NCBI GenBank assembly: GCA_945231345.1
Contig: CALYOL010000004.1
Coordinates: 1 to 34,500 of the forward strand
DNA length: 34,500 nt
Reading direction: 5' to 3'
Origin: an uncultured Porphyromonadaceae bacterium
GTDB lineage: Bacteria > Bacteroidota > Bacteroidia > Bacteroidales > Muribaculaceae
Part shown: piece after piece, positions 8,728 through 16,432 of the stretch
Layout of the letters: each line of letters opens with the position of its first letter
How positions within the stretch are numbered: position 1 is the stretch's first letter
The notes under the pieces: generated by a model
What the model was told of the DNA's origin: nothing
What the model saw: only the letters and a program-made list of their open reading frames with translations
Database searches by the model: none
Translations under genes and position numbers: made by a program

Positions 8728-8735
8728 CAAAATTA
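8728..8735 (-). promoter_or_regulatory. Candidate -7 box for the galM operon
   Basis: TAATTTTG on the minus strand fits TAnnTTTG exactly and stands 24 nt upstream of the galM start. The nearest upstream TTTG is 26 nt away, longer than the usual 19-21, so the promoter is only half supported. Confidence 0.35.
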
Positions 8736-8786
8736 CGACTTTTTTCTTAAATATCTAAGACCAAATATATTTTTAGAGTCATAAAT

Positions 8787-8817
8787 TTTGTTATTTCCTC
8801 TTTTGTGCCTAAATTTG
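8787..8817 (+). promoter_or_regulatory. Bacteroidetes-type promoter of the AlkD-like gene
   Basis: TTTG at 8787-8790, a 19-nt spacer and TAAATTTG at 8810-8817 form a perfect match to the Bacteroidetes promoter (TTTG, 19-21 nt, TAnnTTTG). Transcription should start near 8824, so the coding start at 8833 is preferred over any start at 8788. Confidence 0.8.
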
Positions 8818-8832
8818 TGTAAAAATTATAAC

Positions 8833-9366
8833 ATGGAAGTATTTAGCGACATGCAGCAGGTAAAACGCCATTTCTTTGCGTTGAGAAATGGCATTATTGC
8901 TGACACTATACGCAAAGCAGGATATGATTATAAAATCATATTTGGGCTCAACATACCTCAGCTTAAAGAAATTGCTGAAAATCTGGGTAAAAATCTAAAT
9001 CTGGCACTAAAGTTGCGTGAAAATGTATCTACTCGCGAAAGTCTACTCCTTGCCCCCATGATATATCCTGTAGATAGTTTGACATACGATGATGCTTTTT
9101 TATGGGCTAAATCTTGTCCTACCACAGAAGTGGCAGACGTTCTCTGTCATTCACTTCTAAAGTTTTCTCCATATGCTGCAAAACTATCCGAAGAGATGAT
9201 TATATCTGATAATTCAATGCATAAATACTTGGGTATGAGATTATTGCTCAATATTTCCGCACAGATTTCAGATAGTATTAAGTCAGTATGCCGTTCAGAG
9301 GTCGAAAACGCTACATCTCTGAGATTTATAGCAAATCAAGTTTTACTTGACAAGGACTTTGAATAA
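8833..9366 (+). CDS. AlkD-like HEAT-repeat DNA alkylation repair protein
   Basis: A 177-residue helical protein resembling the AlkC/AlkD DNA glycosylase superfamily, which removes alkylated purines while wrapping DNA with HEAT-like repeats. Supporting pieces are YKIIFGLNIPQLKEIAENLGKN, then STRESLLLAPMIYP and repeated helical pairs up to the C-terminus. It is shorter than AlkD (about 235 residues), and I cannot place the catalytic Asp with confidence, so activity is uncertain. I use the ATG at 8833 because a perfect promoter covers 8787-8817; an upstream in-frame start at 8788 would fall inside the -33 box. It stands alone, 49 nt before nadC. Confidence 0.75.
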   Translation: MEVFSDMQQVKRHFFALRNGIIADTIRKAGYDYKIIFGLNIPQLKEIAENLGKNLNLALKLRENVSTRESLLLAPMIYPVDSLTYDDAFLWAKSCPTTEVADVLCHSLLKFSPYAAKLSEEMIISDNSMHKYLGMRLLLNISAQISDSIKSVCRSEVENATSLRFIANQVLLDKDFE

Positions 9367-9415
9367 TGTTTTTAATAAATACTTTTCTGAAAATTAATAT
9401 TCAAATTTAAACATA

Positions 9416-10261
9416 ATGAAAACTCGTGAACAACTAATTGAAGATTTGCTTGACCTTGCCTTTGCTGAAGATATTGGCGACGGTGACCATACTACCCTTA
9501 GCACAATTCCGGCTGAAGAACAAGGTAAGCAACAACTTATTGTAAAAGAAGAAGGCATTCTCGCAGGTGTTGAAATTGCAAAAATGGTCTTTAATAAGTT
9601 TGACAAAAAACTCAAAATGACAGTTTTTATTAACGATGGTGCGCACGTAAAGCCTGGTGATATTGCATTTGTTGTGGAAGGACCGGTTCGTTCTCTCCTT
9701 CAGACAGAACGAATAATGCTGAATATTATGCAGCGTATGAGCGGTATCGCTACAACAACCGCTAAATATCAGGAACGTCTCGCCGGACTTAAAACAAAAG
9801 TTCTTGACACCCGTAAAACCACACCAGGCATGAGAATTCTTGAAAAAGAAGCTGTCAAAATTGGTGGAGGTTGCAACCATCGTATTGGTCTTTTCGATAT
9901 GATTCTTATTAAAGACAATCACGTAGATTTCGCAGGCGGTATTCCACAAGCTGTTGCTGCTGCAAAAAAATATTGTAAAGAGAAAGGCAAGAACCTTAAA
10001 ATAGAACTTGAGGTGCGTAATACAGAAGAAATACTTCAAGCACTTGAAGCCGGTGTTGACCGCATTATGCTTGACAATTTTACCCCTGAAGCTACAAGAG
10101 ATGCAGTAAAATTGATTAACGGACGCACTGAAATTGAATCATCTGGAGGCATCACACTCGACACTCTCCGCGCTTATGGTGAAGCTGGTGTTGATTTTAT
10201 CTCAGTAGGTGCACTAACCCACTCTGTTAAAGGTCTTGACATGAGCTTCAAAGCTTGCTAA
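9416..10261 (+). CDS. nadC: Nicotinate-nucleotide pyrophosphorylase (quinolinate phosphoribosyltransferase)
   Basis: NadC converts quinolinate and PRPP to nicotinate mononucleotide, CO2 and PPi in de novo NAD synthesis. The 281-residue length and the hallmarks fit: DIGDGDHTT at the N-terminus, TERIMLNIMQRMSGIAT, KVLDTRKTTPGMRILEKEAV, GGGCNHRIGLFDMILIKDNH, ELEVRNTEE and the C-terminal IESSGGI and DFISVGALTHS segments. No nadA or nadB is in the window. The ATG at 9416 puts the start 49 nt after the AlkD-like gene, and a shared bidirectional terminator follows at 10279-10314. Confidence 0.97.
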   Translation: MKTREQLIEDLLDLAFAEDIGDGDHTTLSTIPAEEQGKQQLIVKEEGILAGVEIAKMVFNKFDKKLKMTVFINDGAHVKPGDIAFVVEGPVRSLLQTERIMLNIMQRMSGIATTTAKYQERLAGLKTKVLDTRKTTPGMRILEKEAVKIGGGCNHRIGLFDMILIKDNHVDFAGGIPQAVAAAKKYCKEKGKNLKIELEVRNTEEILQALEAGVDRIMLDNFTPEATRDAVKLINGRTEIESSGGITLDTLRAYGEAGVDFISVGALTHSVKGLDMSFKAC

Positions 10262-10278
10262 TTACATATCTTCCATAA

Positions 10279-10314
10279 AAAAAGCTCGGCAGATTTGGTT
10301 CTACCGAGCTTTTT
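10279..10314. terminator. Bidirectional terminator between nadC and the PurF-type gene
   Basis: An 11-bp inverted repeat (AAAAAGCTCGG at 10279-10289 and its complement at 10304-10314, 14-nt loop) separates convergent genes. A T-run forms the 3' end on either strand. Confidence 0.85.
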
Positions 10315-10333
10315 CTATTTGCATTAAATATAT

Positions 10334-12214
10334 TTATCTCTTATCGTGATTCCCTTCAAAATAATTGATATAGGCAAGGTTTACAAGGCGATTACCACCA
10401 GGTGTGGGATAATCTCCGGAAAAATACCAGTCCCCGGGGTGATTAGGGATTGCATTGTGTAGGCCATCAAGTGTTTGATATACAATCTCAATCTCAGCCT
10501 CACAATCATCCGGCGTAAGCATCTTAGCTATTTGTTTTGAAATTTCCTCGTCTGTAAAGCCTTCATATATTCGCTTGACGCAATTTATCTGTTCTTGGGG
10601 TTTAAGAAGCGACTGACGTTTACATTCATCGTATACTTCCTTAAGTCGAGATTGCTCTCCATTCTCCTTAAGCAATTCAATTACAGCTCTAAAAGCGATA
10701 AACTCACTGAGTCGCGACATATCTATACCATAATAGTCCGGATAACGAACTTGCGGAGCCGATGATACTATGACAATTTTTTTCGGGTGCAATCTGCCAA
10801 GCATTCTCAGAATTGATTGTTTGAGGGTGGTGCCACGTACTATTGAGTCATCGATTACGACGAGCGTAGAAACATTATTTGTGACACATCCATATGTTAC
10901 ATCGTAGACATGCGCCGCAAGGTCGTTCCTCGTAGTGCCTTCAGCAATAAACGTACGCAATTTTATATCCTTTATGGCAACTTTCTCAACCCCTATTTTT
11001 CGGTTCATAATTTCCATTACAGAATCCGAAGTCAACTTGCCGGTTTTACTAAGATTGAGTATTTGTTCTGCTTTTCGTTTATTCAATATCTGTTCAAATC
11101 CCTCTACCATCCCAATAAAAGCTACTTCGGCTGTGTTAGGTATGAAAGATAGTACCGCCGTATCAAGGTCGTTGTTAATAGCCTGCATTAAGCGCGGGAC
11201 AAGATTTCGTCCCAGAAGCTTTCGTTCCTGATAAATATCCGCATCACTGCCACGTGAGAAATAAATACGCTCAAAAGAGCATCGGTTGTTGCTCTTTTCT
11301 GGTAAAATCTGCTTAATTGAAATCTTTCCTGATTTTGAGACAATCAGCGCCGCCCCTGGTGTAAGTTCTTGTACATTTTTTCGCCTTACATTAAGTACAG
11401 TCTGTATTACCGGACGTTCAGATGCCAATACAACAATCTCATCGTCATAGTAATAAAAGGCAGGACGTATACCACTACTGTCACGCAATGCAAACATGTC
11501 TCCAGAGCCGGTAGCACCGCAGATTACAAAGCCCCCGTCCCACATTGGCGCTGCTTCAGACAAAATTTTTGAGACATCAAGTCTGTCTTCTATTATTTGC
11601 GTAATGTTAGCAGGCGTTGTATCATTTTTTACTTGCTCATATAGCCTGTGGTTTTCCTTATCAAGACAGAAACCAAGTTGTTCCAGAAGCATATAGGTGT
11701 CACTGTAAAAGCGTGGATGTTGCCCATTCATCACTATTGAATGAAACACCTCGTCAACGTTGGTTAGATTGAAGTTTCCGCAAAGAAGAAGATTTTGAGA
11801 ACGCCAGTTGTTTCGGCGTAAAAAAGGGTGCACATAAGACATACCCGATTTTCCGGTCGTGCTATATCTTAAGTGCCCCATATATATTTCACCGATGAAT
11901 GGAGTCAAAGACTTGATGTGTTCCGTTGATAGATTCTCCAACTTACCAATTTGGTTATAGATTGAATCAAATATCTCCGATATTGCATTTGTGCCAAGTG
12001 CTCTTTCACGGAACATATATTCATTTCCGGGAGAAGTGTGCATCTTGACAACCCCTACTCCCGCACCTTCTTGTCCTCTGTTGTGTTGTTTCTCCATCAA
12101 GAGGTATAGAAGGTTTAGTGCATATTGGGCTGTGCCATATTTTTGTATGTAGTAGTCAATAGGCTTTAGCAGCCTTATCATTGCTACTCCACATTCGTGC
12201 TTTAATATCTCCAT
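10334..12214 (-). CDS. PurF-type amidophosphoribosyltransferase, long Bacteroidales form
   Basis: The class II glutamine amidotransferase fold is evident: Cys8 in KHECGVAM, then QHNRGQEGAG, YMGHLRYSTTG, LLLCGNFNLTN, WDGGFVICG and RDSSGIRPAFYY. The PRPP-binding motif VVIDDSIVRGTT lies at 452-463. PurF makes 5-phosphoribosylamine from PRPP and glutamine, the first step of purine synthesis. Two things differ from the classical enzyme. The catalytic Cys follows a 7-residue lead, implying propeptide cleavage as in B. subtilis PurF. The protein is also about 150 residues longer (626). I recall a second, canonical purF in Bacteroides, so this may be a paralogue with a special role. It follows the glutamine synthetase gene by 49 nt on the same strand, so the two may be cotranscribed. 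Confidence 0.9.
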   Translation of the reverse strand: MEILKHECGVAMIRLLKPIDYYIQKYGTAQYALNLLYLLMEKQHNRGQEGAGVGVVKMHTSPGNEYMFRERALGTNAISEIFDSIYNQIGKLENLSTEHIKSLTPFIGEIYMGHLRYSTTGKSGMSYVHPFLRRNNWRSQNLLLCGNFNLTNVDEVFHSIVMNGQHPRFYSDTYMLLEQLGFCLDKENHRLYEQVKNDTTPANITQIIEDRLDVSKILSEAAPMWDGGFVICGATGSGDMFALRDSSGIRPAFYYYDDEIVVLASERPVIQTVLNVRRKNVQELTPGAALIVSKSGKISIKQILPEKSNNRCSFERIYFSRGSDADIYQERKLLGRNLVPRLMQAINNDLDTAVLSFIPNTAEVAFIGMVEGFEQILNKRKAEQILNLSKTGKLTSDSVMEIMNRKIGVEKVAIKDIKLRTFIAEGTTRNDLAAHVYDVTYGCVTNNVSTLVVIDDSIVRGTTLKQSILRMLGRLHPKKIVIVSSAPQVRYPDYYGIDMSRLSEFIAFRAVIELLKENGEQSRLKEVYDECKRQSLLKPQEQINCVKRIYEGFTDEEISKQIAKMLTPDDCEAEIEIVYQTLDGLHNAIPNHPGDWYFSGDYPTPGGNRLVNLAYINYFEGNHDKR

Positions 12215-12263
12215 AAATTGATTTAAGCGTTAACTAAGATTGTATGAGTGTGAAATTTATTTA

Positions 12264-14453
12264 TTATCTTATGAAGAGCAGCTCTCTATATTTAGGCAGA
12301 GGCCACATTTCATTATCTACCATAAGCTCAAGTTTGTCGATGTGATAGCGAATATTCTCCATTGCCGGTATCACGTTATCGTGATATGCAATAGCTTTTT
12401 CTCTCTCACATCTTAGGGCATTCGCTTCTTTTCTCGCGCTTACCATTTTTTCAACTTCTTCTTTAATGATAGACATGTGTTCTGCTATTGTCTCGATTGT
12501 CTGCAAGTCTTGTTGAGCTATCTTTGCAGATTTTGACTCGTCAAATAGGCTCTTGATTTTCACAAGGTTATCAACAAGGAATGATTGATAACGTGTTGCA
12601 ACAGGGATAATGTGATTTATGGCAAGGTCGCCCAACACGCGTGCCTCAATCTGGATTTTCTTAGTGTACATTTCCCACTTAACTTCATTGCGTGCCTCAA
12701 GTTCAACCCTATTCAATACACCTGTACGCTCAAACATTTCAATTGATGCTGCAGATAGGTACGAATCAAAGATTTTTGGCACAGAGGTCTCGCAGTCAAG
12801 TCCACGGCGTGCTGCTTCCTCTTTCCATTCGTCGCTATAACCGTTACCATCAAAGTGGATAGCCTTTGATTCTATGATAAGAGATTTAACCTCTTCAAGT
12901 ATTGCCTGACGGAGCGCCTCTCCCTTTTCAACTCGAGTGTTTACTTTCGATGCAAAATCATTTAGCTGGTCTGCTACAGCAGCATTCAGCACGAGCATTG
13001 CTGATGCACAATTTGCACTTGAGCCAACAGCACGGAATTCAAAGCGGTTTCCAGTGAATGCAAAAGGAGAAGTACGGTTACGGTCAGTATTATCTATCAT
13101 GATTTCAGGTATCTGATATATACCGACATTCTTACCCATTTTACCCGACAGACTCTCAAGCTCTGCGACATTACTGTTCTCAAGAGCTTCAAGAATGCTT
13201 GCAAGTTGCTTTCCTGTGAAGATTGATATAATTGCCGGCGGTGCTTCGTTTGCGCCAAGACGATGCGCATTTGTTGCAGATGAAATAGATGCCTTTAGCA
13301 AACCATTATATTTATTGACCGCTGCCATTACGTTTACAACAAACGTGATGAATTGCAGATTATCTTCAGCTGTCTTGCCTGGAGCAAATAGAAGAACCCC
13401 AGTGTCTGTCCCAAGGCTCCAGTTGTTATGCTTGCCTGAGCCATTAACTCCTGCAAACGGCTTTTCGTGCAACAGTACGCGGAAATTGTGTCTACGAGCA
13501 ACTTCAGCCATTACAGACATAAGAAGTAGGTTATGGTCGTTTGCAAGGTTTGTTTCCTCAAAAATAGGTGCAAGTTCAAACTGGTTTGGAGCAACCTCAT
13601 TATGTCGAGTCTTTGCTGGTATACCAAGTTTATGACATTCTATTTCAAGGTCAAGCATAAATGATTCTACGCGTGATGGAATCGCGCCAAAATAATGGTC
13701 CTCAAGCTGCTGGTTTTTTGCGCTTTCGTGACCCATAAGTGTTCTGCCGGTCATTACGAGGTCTGGACGAGCAGCATAAAGTCCTTCATCAACAAGGAAA
13801 TACTCCTGCTCCCAACCAAGATATGAGATAACATGATTAACTTTTGGGTCAAAGAAACGCGCAACAGCCGTACCTGCCTTATCAACGGCATTCAGAGCGC
13901 GGAGAAGTGGGGTTTTATAGTCAAGTGACTCTCCTGTATATGAAATGAAAATGGTAGGGATACACAGGGTTTTATCAAGAATAAATGCAGGAGAAGAAAT
14001 ATCCCATGCCGAATATCCTCGAGCTTCAAAAGTGTTTCTGATACCACCATTAGGAAAACTTGAAGCATCAGGTTCCTGTTGTACTAAGAGCTTACCTGTA
14101 AATTCTTCTACTACACCACCTTTACCATCGTGATCAATAAAAGCATCGTGCTTTTCTGCTGTGCCATCTGTAAGTGGATGGAACCAGTGTGTATAATGAC
14201 GAGCACCCTTGTCAATAGCCCAGCGGCGCATACCTTCAGCAACACTGTCTGCAAGTTCTCTTGACAAAGGTTGTCGGTGGTCTATTGCATGTACGAGTCC
14301 CTCGAAAGTTGCCTTTGGTAGGTATTGGTACATTGCTTTACGGTTAAACACAAATTCGCCGTAATACTCATCCGGTCTTTTCTCAGGTATATTGACTTTT
14401 ACCGCCTTGCGGTCAAATGCCTCACCTACAACCTTAAACCTTAATTTTGACAT
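12264..14453 (-). CDS. glnN: Type III glutamine synthetase
   Basis: GlnN makes glutamine from glutamate, ammonia and ATP in the cytoplasm. The 729-residue length and order of motifs match GSIII, the form typical of Bacteroidetes and some cyanobacteria: FVFNRKAMYQYLP, GARHYTHWFHPLTDGTAEKHD, YLGWEQEYFLVD, RHNEVAPNQFELAP, VNGSGKHNNWSLGTD (ammonia/ATP region) and GNRFEFRAVGSS. The long C-terminal helical region ends in EMWPLPKYRELLF. The start at 14453 gives the standard N-terminus. Upstream is a 5' leader of about 170 nt with a terminator-like hairpin (see the leader and promoter entries). The neighbour downstream consumes glutamine, which suggests a linked nitrogen pathway. Confidence 0.97.
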   Translation of the reverse strand: MSKLRFKVVGEAFDRKAVKVNIPEKRPDEYYGEFVFNRKAMYQYLPKATFEGLVHAIDHRQPLSRELADSVAEGMRRWAIDKGARHYTHWFHPLTDGTAEKHDAFIDHDGKGGVVEEFTGKLLVQQEPDASSFPNGGIRNTFEARGYSAWDISSPAFILDKTLCIPTIFISYTGESLDYKTPLLRALNAVDKAGTAVARFFDPKVNHVISYLGWEQEYFLVDEGLYAARPDLVMTGRTLMGHESAKNQQLEDHYFGAIPSRVESFMLDLEIECHKLGIPAKTRHNEVAPNQFELAPIFEETNLANDHNLLLMSVMAEVARRHNFRVLLHEKPFAGVNGSGKHNNWSLGTDTGVLLFAPGKTAEDNLQFITFVVNVMAAVNKYNGLLKASISSATNAHRLGANEAPPAIISIFTGKQLASILEALENSNVAELESLSGKMGKNVGIYQIPEIMIDNTDRNRTSPFAFTGNRFEFRAVGSSANCASAMLVLNAAVADQLNDFASKVNTRVEKGEALRQAILEEVKSLIIESKAIHFDGNGYSDEWKEEAARRGLDCETSVPKIFDSYLSAASIEMFERTGVLNRVELEARNEVKWEMYTKKIQIEARVLGDLAINHIIPVATRYQSFLVDNLVKIKSLFDESKSAKIAQQDLQTIETIAEHMSIIKEEVEKMVSARKEANALRCEREKAIAYHDNVIPAMENIRYHIDKLELMVDNEMWPLPKYRELLFIR

Positions 14454-14627
14454 AATTAATACCTATTAGAGAATTAATAAAAAAACGCACTACTTCAGCG
14501 TGTTGGCATAAGATAGTGCGGTATGATTCTTGCGTAAAATGTTTGACACACTCTGCGTGTCGCTTCTCGATAATATGAAAACGAAATGATAAAACCATTT
14601 TGTAATATCTTTTTCCTTTTGACGGTG
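14454..14627 (-). promoter_or_regulatory. Structured leader of the glutamine synthetase gene, possible attenuator
   Basis: On the minus strand the RNA first shows a small hairpin (GACAC at 14561-14557 with GTGTC at 14549-14545). A 7-bp hairpin follows (CGCACTA at 14520-14514 with TAGTGCG at 14492-14486) and then seven U residues (14485-14479). That is the form of an intrinsic terminator, 25 nt before the start codon. A segment of the first hairpin (AGTGTGT, 14552-14546) could pair instead with ACACGCT (14503-14497) in the loop of the second, a possible antiterminator. It may be an attenuator or riboswitch, but only the hairpins are directly visible. Confidence 0.5.
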
Positions 14628-14657
14628 CAAATTTACTAATAATTCGTGATTTTCAAA
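14628..14657 (-). promoter_or_regulatory. Probable promoter of the glutamine synthetase gene
   Basis: TAAATTTG on the minus strand (14635-14628) is an exact -7 box. TTTG (14657-14654) lies 18 nt upstream, one nt short of the usual spacer. Transcription would start near 14621, giving a leader of about 170 nt. Confidence 0.6.
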
Positions 14658-14679
14658 GAAATTTTACAGAAAAAATTCG

Positions 14680-14687
14680 TAACTTTG
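14680..14687 (+). promoter_or_regulatory. Probable -7 box of the HU-like gene
   Basis: TAACTTTG fits TAnnTTTG exactly and lies about 40 nt upstream of the ATG at 14727. No clear TTTG stands at the right distance. The box overlaps the divergent control region of the glutamine synthetase gene. It argues against an upstream GTG start at 14646. Confidence 0.55.
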
Positions 14688-14726
14688 CAACAAATTTTTC
14701 ACACAGAACGCATATTATATTTTATC

Positions 14727-15002
14727 ATGAATAATAAAGATTTTATTTCAGCATTATCAGAAGAGTGTGGACTTAGCGCAAACCAAGTGTCGTCTGCTGT
14801 TGAGTCACTAATCTCTGTCATTACCCAAAACCTAAAAAATATGGACAGCGTGGCTATTCCTGGTTTTGGTAAATTTGATGCAATTAAAGAAGACGAAAAA
14901 ATAAGCAAAGACCTATCTACGGGCAAACGTCTGCTTTTACCCCCGGTAATAAACGTTGTTTTTACTCCGGCTTCTGCTTTTATTAAAATTTTTGAGAAAT
15001 AA
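14727..15002 (+). CDS. HU/IHF-family DNA-binding protein (divergent, small)
   Basis: HU-family proteins are small dimers that bend and compact DNA. The 91-residue product shows the HU pattern: N-terminal helices (MNNKDFISALSEECGLSANQVSSAVESLISVI), then SVAIPGFGKFDAI matching the conserved V.IPGFG.F turn, a shortened arm region with basic residues (KRLLLPP) and the closing VVFTPASAFIKIFE strand-helix. I use the ATG at 14727 rather than a GTG at 14646, because the latter lies upstream of the -7 box. The gene is 5 nt ahead of the HU-LysM gene, so the two may work together, perhaps as partners. Confidence 0.88.
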   Translation: MNNKDFISALSEECGLSANQVSSAVESLISVITQNLKNMDSVAIPGFGKFDAIKEDEKISKDLSTGKRLLLPPVINVVFTPASAFIKIFEK

Positions 15003-15007
15003 TAATT

Positions 15008-16291
15008 ATGAACAATACTATTACTTTACTTACTTTGTGTAAGCAATTGCAAGAAAAGTTACCTTATGAAATAGAATCCGAAAAGTTTATAGCATCATTC
15101 ATCTCAGCAATAAATAAGGCTCTTGCTAAAGATGGTAGTGTTACAATTAATGGATTAGGTCAATTTATTATCTTAAAGTCTGATTCTTTAGATGACAAGA
15201 ATAACGTTGACGCTATACGTTTCATTCCGGATTCTGAATTAGCAGATACGGTCAATCAACCTTTTGCTTTCTTTGATGCTGTTGAGCTCGAAGATGAAGT
15301 TACTGAAGATGAATTGATAAATAATGATACTATAAGTAGCATTGAGTCGATTTCGGGTAAATTGCAAGAAAATGATAGTCAAGCCAAAGTAGTTTTAACG
15401 AATGAGGACAAACTAAATTCATCAGACAACAATGAGATAGACTCTACTCTTGAGGAAATTTTTGATGAAGACATAGAACAACCGGAAAGTCAATCGTCCT
15501 GTGGTTCTATGCAAGCTGCTGACCATAAAAAAACAGATATTGAAGAAGCTGATAACAATAAACCATTTGTAGTTACAATTACAGATAATCAGAATGGCAG
15601 TGATGTAGATAATTCAACTGCAAATACAGAACAGCAGGAAACAACTTCTTTCGATAATCCTTTCAAAGTAGAGGATTACGCAACAGATGATGAGAGTAAG
15701 AATGGGAATAATCCTCCTGAGGAGAATGAACAATATAACAATGACGAAGAGAAAGAAGAAAATAGTAATCTTTCATGGCTTTGGCTTGTGATATTTTTTG
15801 TTGTAGGTCTTGTTATTGGCTGGTGTATTCCTACGTTTATATCAAACCCTACAGTTGTTGAAGAGGTGTTTATATACGATACTATTTATGTTGATAAACC
15901 GATTGTGAAAGATAGCATTGATATATCTTCAAATCCTGTGGTTCAAGAGCCTGCTTTGACCCAAAAGATGGAAGTACAGACCAAAATATCCGAAAACAAG
16001 TCTGAAATTGTAGAATCTCAAACAGATAAAAAAGATGCTGTTATAACAGAGACTGTAAAGCCGAACAATACTCTAATCAGTATGGCATTACGGCACTACG
16101 GACATCGTGATTTTTGGGCATACATTTACATAGAAAATCAGGATAAATTAGGAAATCCTGATATGATTCGTTCAGGACAAGTTCTTGTAATACCACCTGC
16201 AAGCAAATATGGAATAGATAAAAATTCTAAAGAGTCATTAGAAAAGGCAAGCAAGAAATGCAAGGAAATACTAAACAAATATAAAAAATGA
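15008..16291 (+). CDS. HU-domain, transmembrane and LysM-like fusion protein
   Basis: A striking 427-residue modular protein. Residues about 5-90 form an HU-like domain (SEKFIASFISAINKALAKDG, SVTINGLGQFIIL). Residues about 92-252 are a very acidic, Asn/Asp/Glu-rich linker. One membrane helix spans about 256-278 (WLWLVIFFVVGLVIGWCIP). Residues about 350-398 resemble LysM (NNTLISMALRHYGHRDFW, LGNPDMIRSGQVLVIPP), followed by a Lys-rich tail. The likely topology, inferred from domain functions, is an HU domain in the cytoplasm on the nucleoid and LysM in the periplasm on peptidoglycan, with the linker as a spacer. It lies 5 nt after an HU-like gene and before the Bat operon. I recall related Bacteroidales annotations, but the role is unknown to me. 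Confidence 0.88.
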   Translation: MNNTITLLTLCKQLQEKLPYEIESEKFIASFISAINKALAKDGSVTINGLGQFIILKSDSLDDKNNVDAIRFIPDSELADTVNQPFAFFDAVELEDEVTEDELINNDTISSIESISGKLQENDSQAKVVLTNEDKLNSSDNNEIDSTLEEIFDEDIEQPESQSSCGSMQAADHKKTDIEEADNNKPFVVTITDNQNGSDVDNSTANTEQQETTSFDNPFKVEDYATDDESKNGNNPPEENEQYNNDEEKEENSNLSWLWLVIFFVVGLVIGWCIPTFISNPTVVEEVFIYDTIYVDKPIVKDSIDISSNPVVQEPALTQKMEVQTKISENKSEIVESQTDKKDAVITETVKPNNTLISMALRHYGHRDFWAYIYIENQDKLGNPDMIRSGQVLVIPPASKYGIDKNSKESLEKASKKCKEILNKYKK

Positions 16292-16340
16292 CCACAAATT
16301 TAAGATGTTAAACGTATAATAGTTAAATTTAACATTTCGT

Positions 16341-16373
16341 TTTAGCAATTCAATATAAATGTAATTACCTTTG
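16341..16373 (+). promoter_or_regulatory. Probable promoter of the Bat operon
   Basis: TACCTTTG at 16366-16373 is an exact -7 box. TTTA at 16341-16344 is a 3-of-4 match to -33, with a 21-nt spacer. Transcription would start near 16380 and precede the MoxR start at 16433, so the Bat genes appear to have their own promoter, separate from the HU genes. Confidence 0.6.
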
Positions 16374-16432
16374 CAGTAGAAATTAAGACAACTACCAAAG
16401 TACAATTGACAATAGATAATCATATCAATATT

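Noticed and set aside
8788-8832. Upstream in-frame start for the AlkD-like gene
   Set aside because: It falls on the -33 element of a perfect promoter (8787-8817). The 15 extra residues are not family-like.
14646-15002. Longer HU-like frame starting at a GTG (118 residues)
   Set aside because: The start lies upstream of the -7 box TAACTTTG at 14680-14687. The ATG at 14727 gives a normal HU N-terminus.
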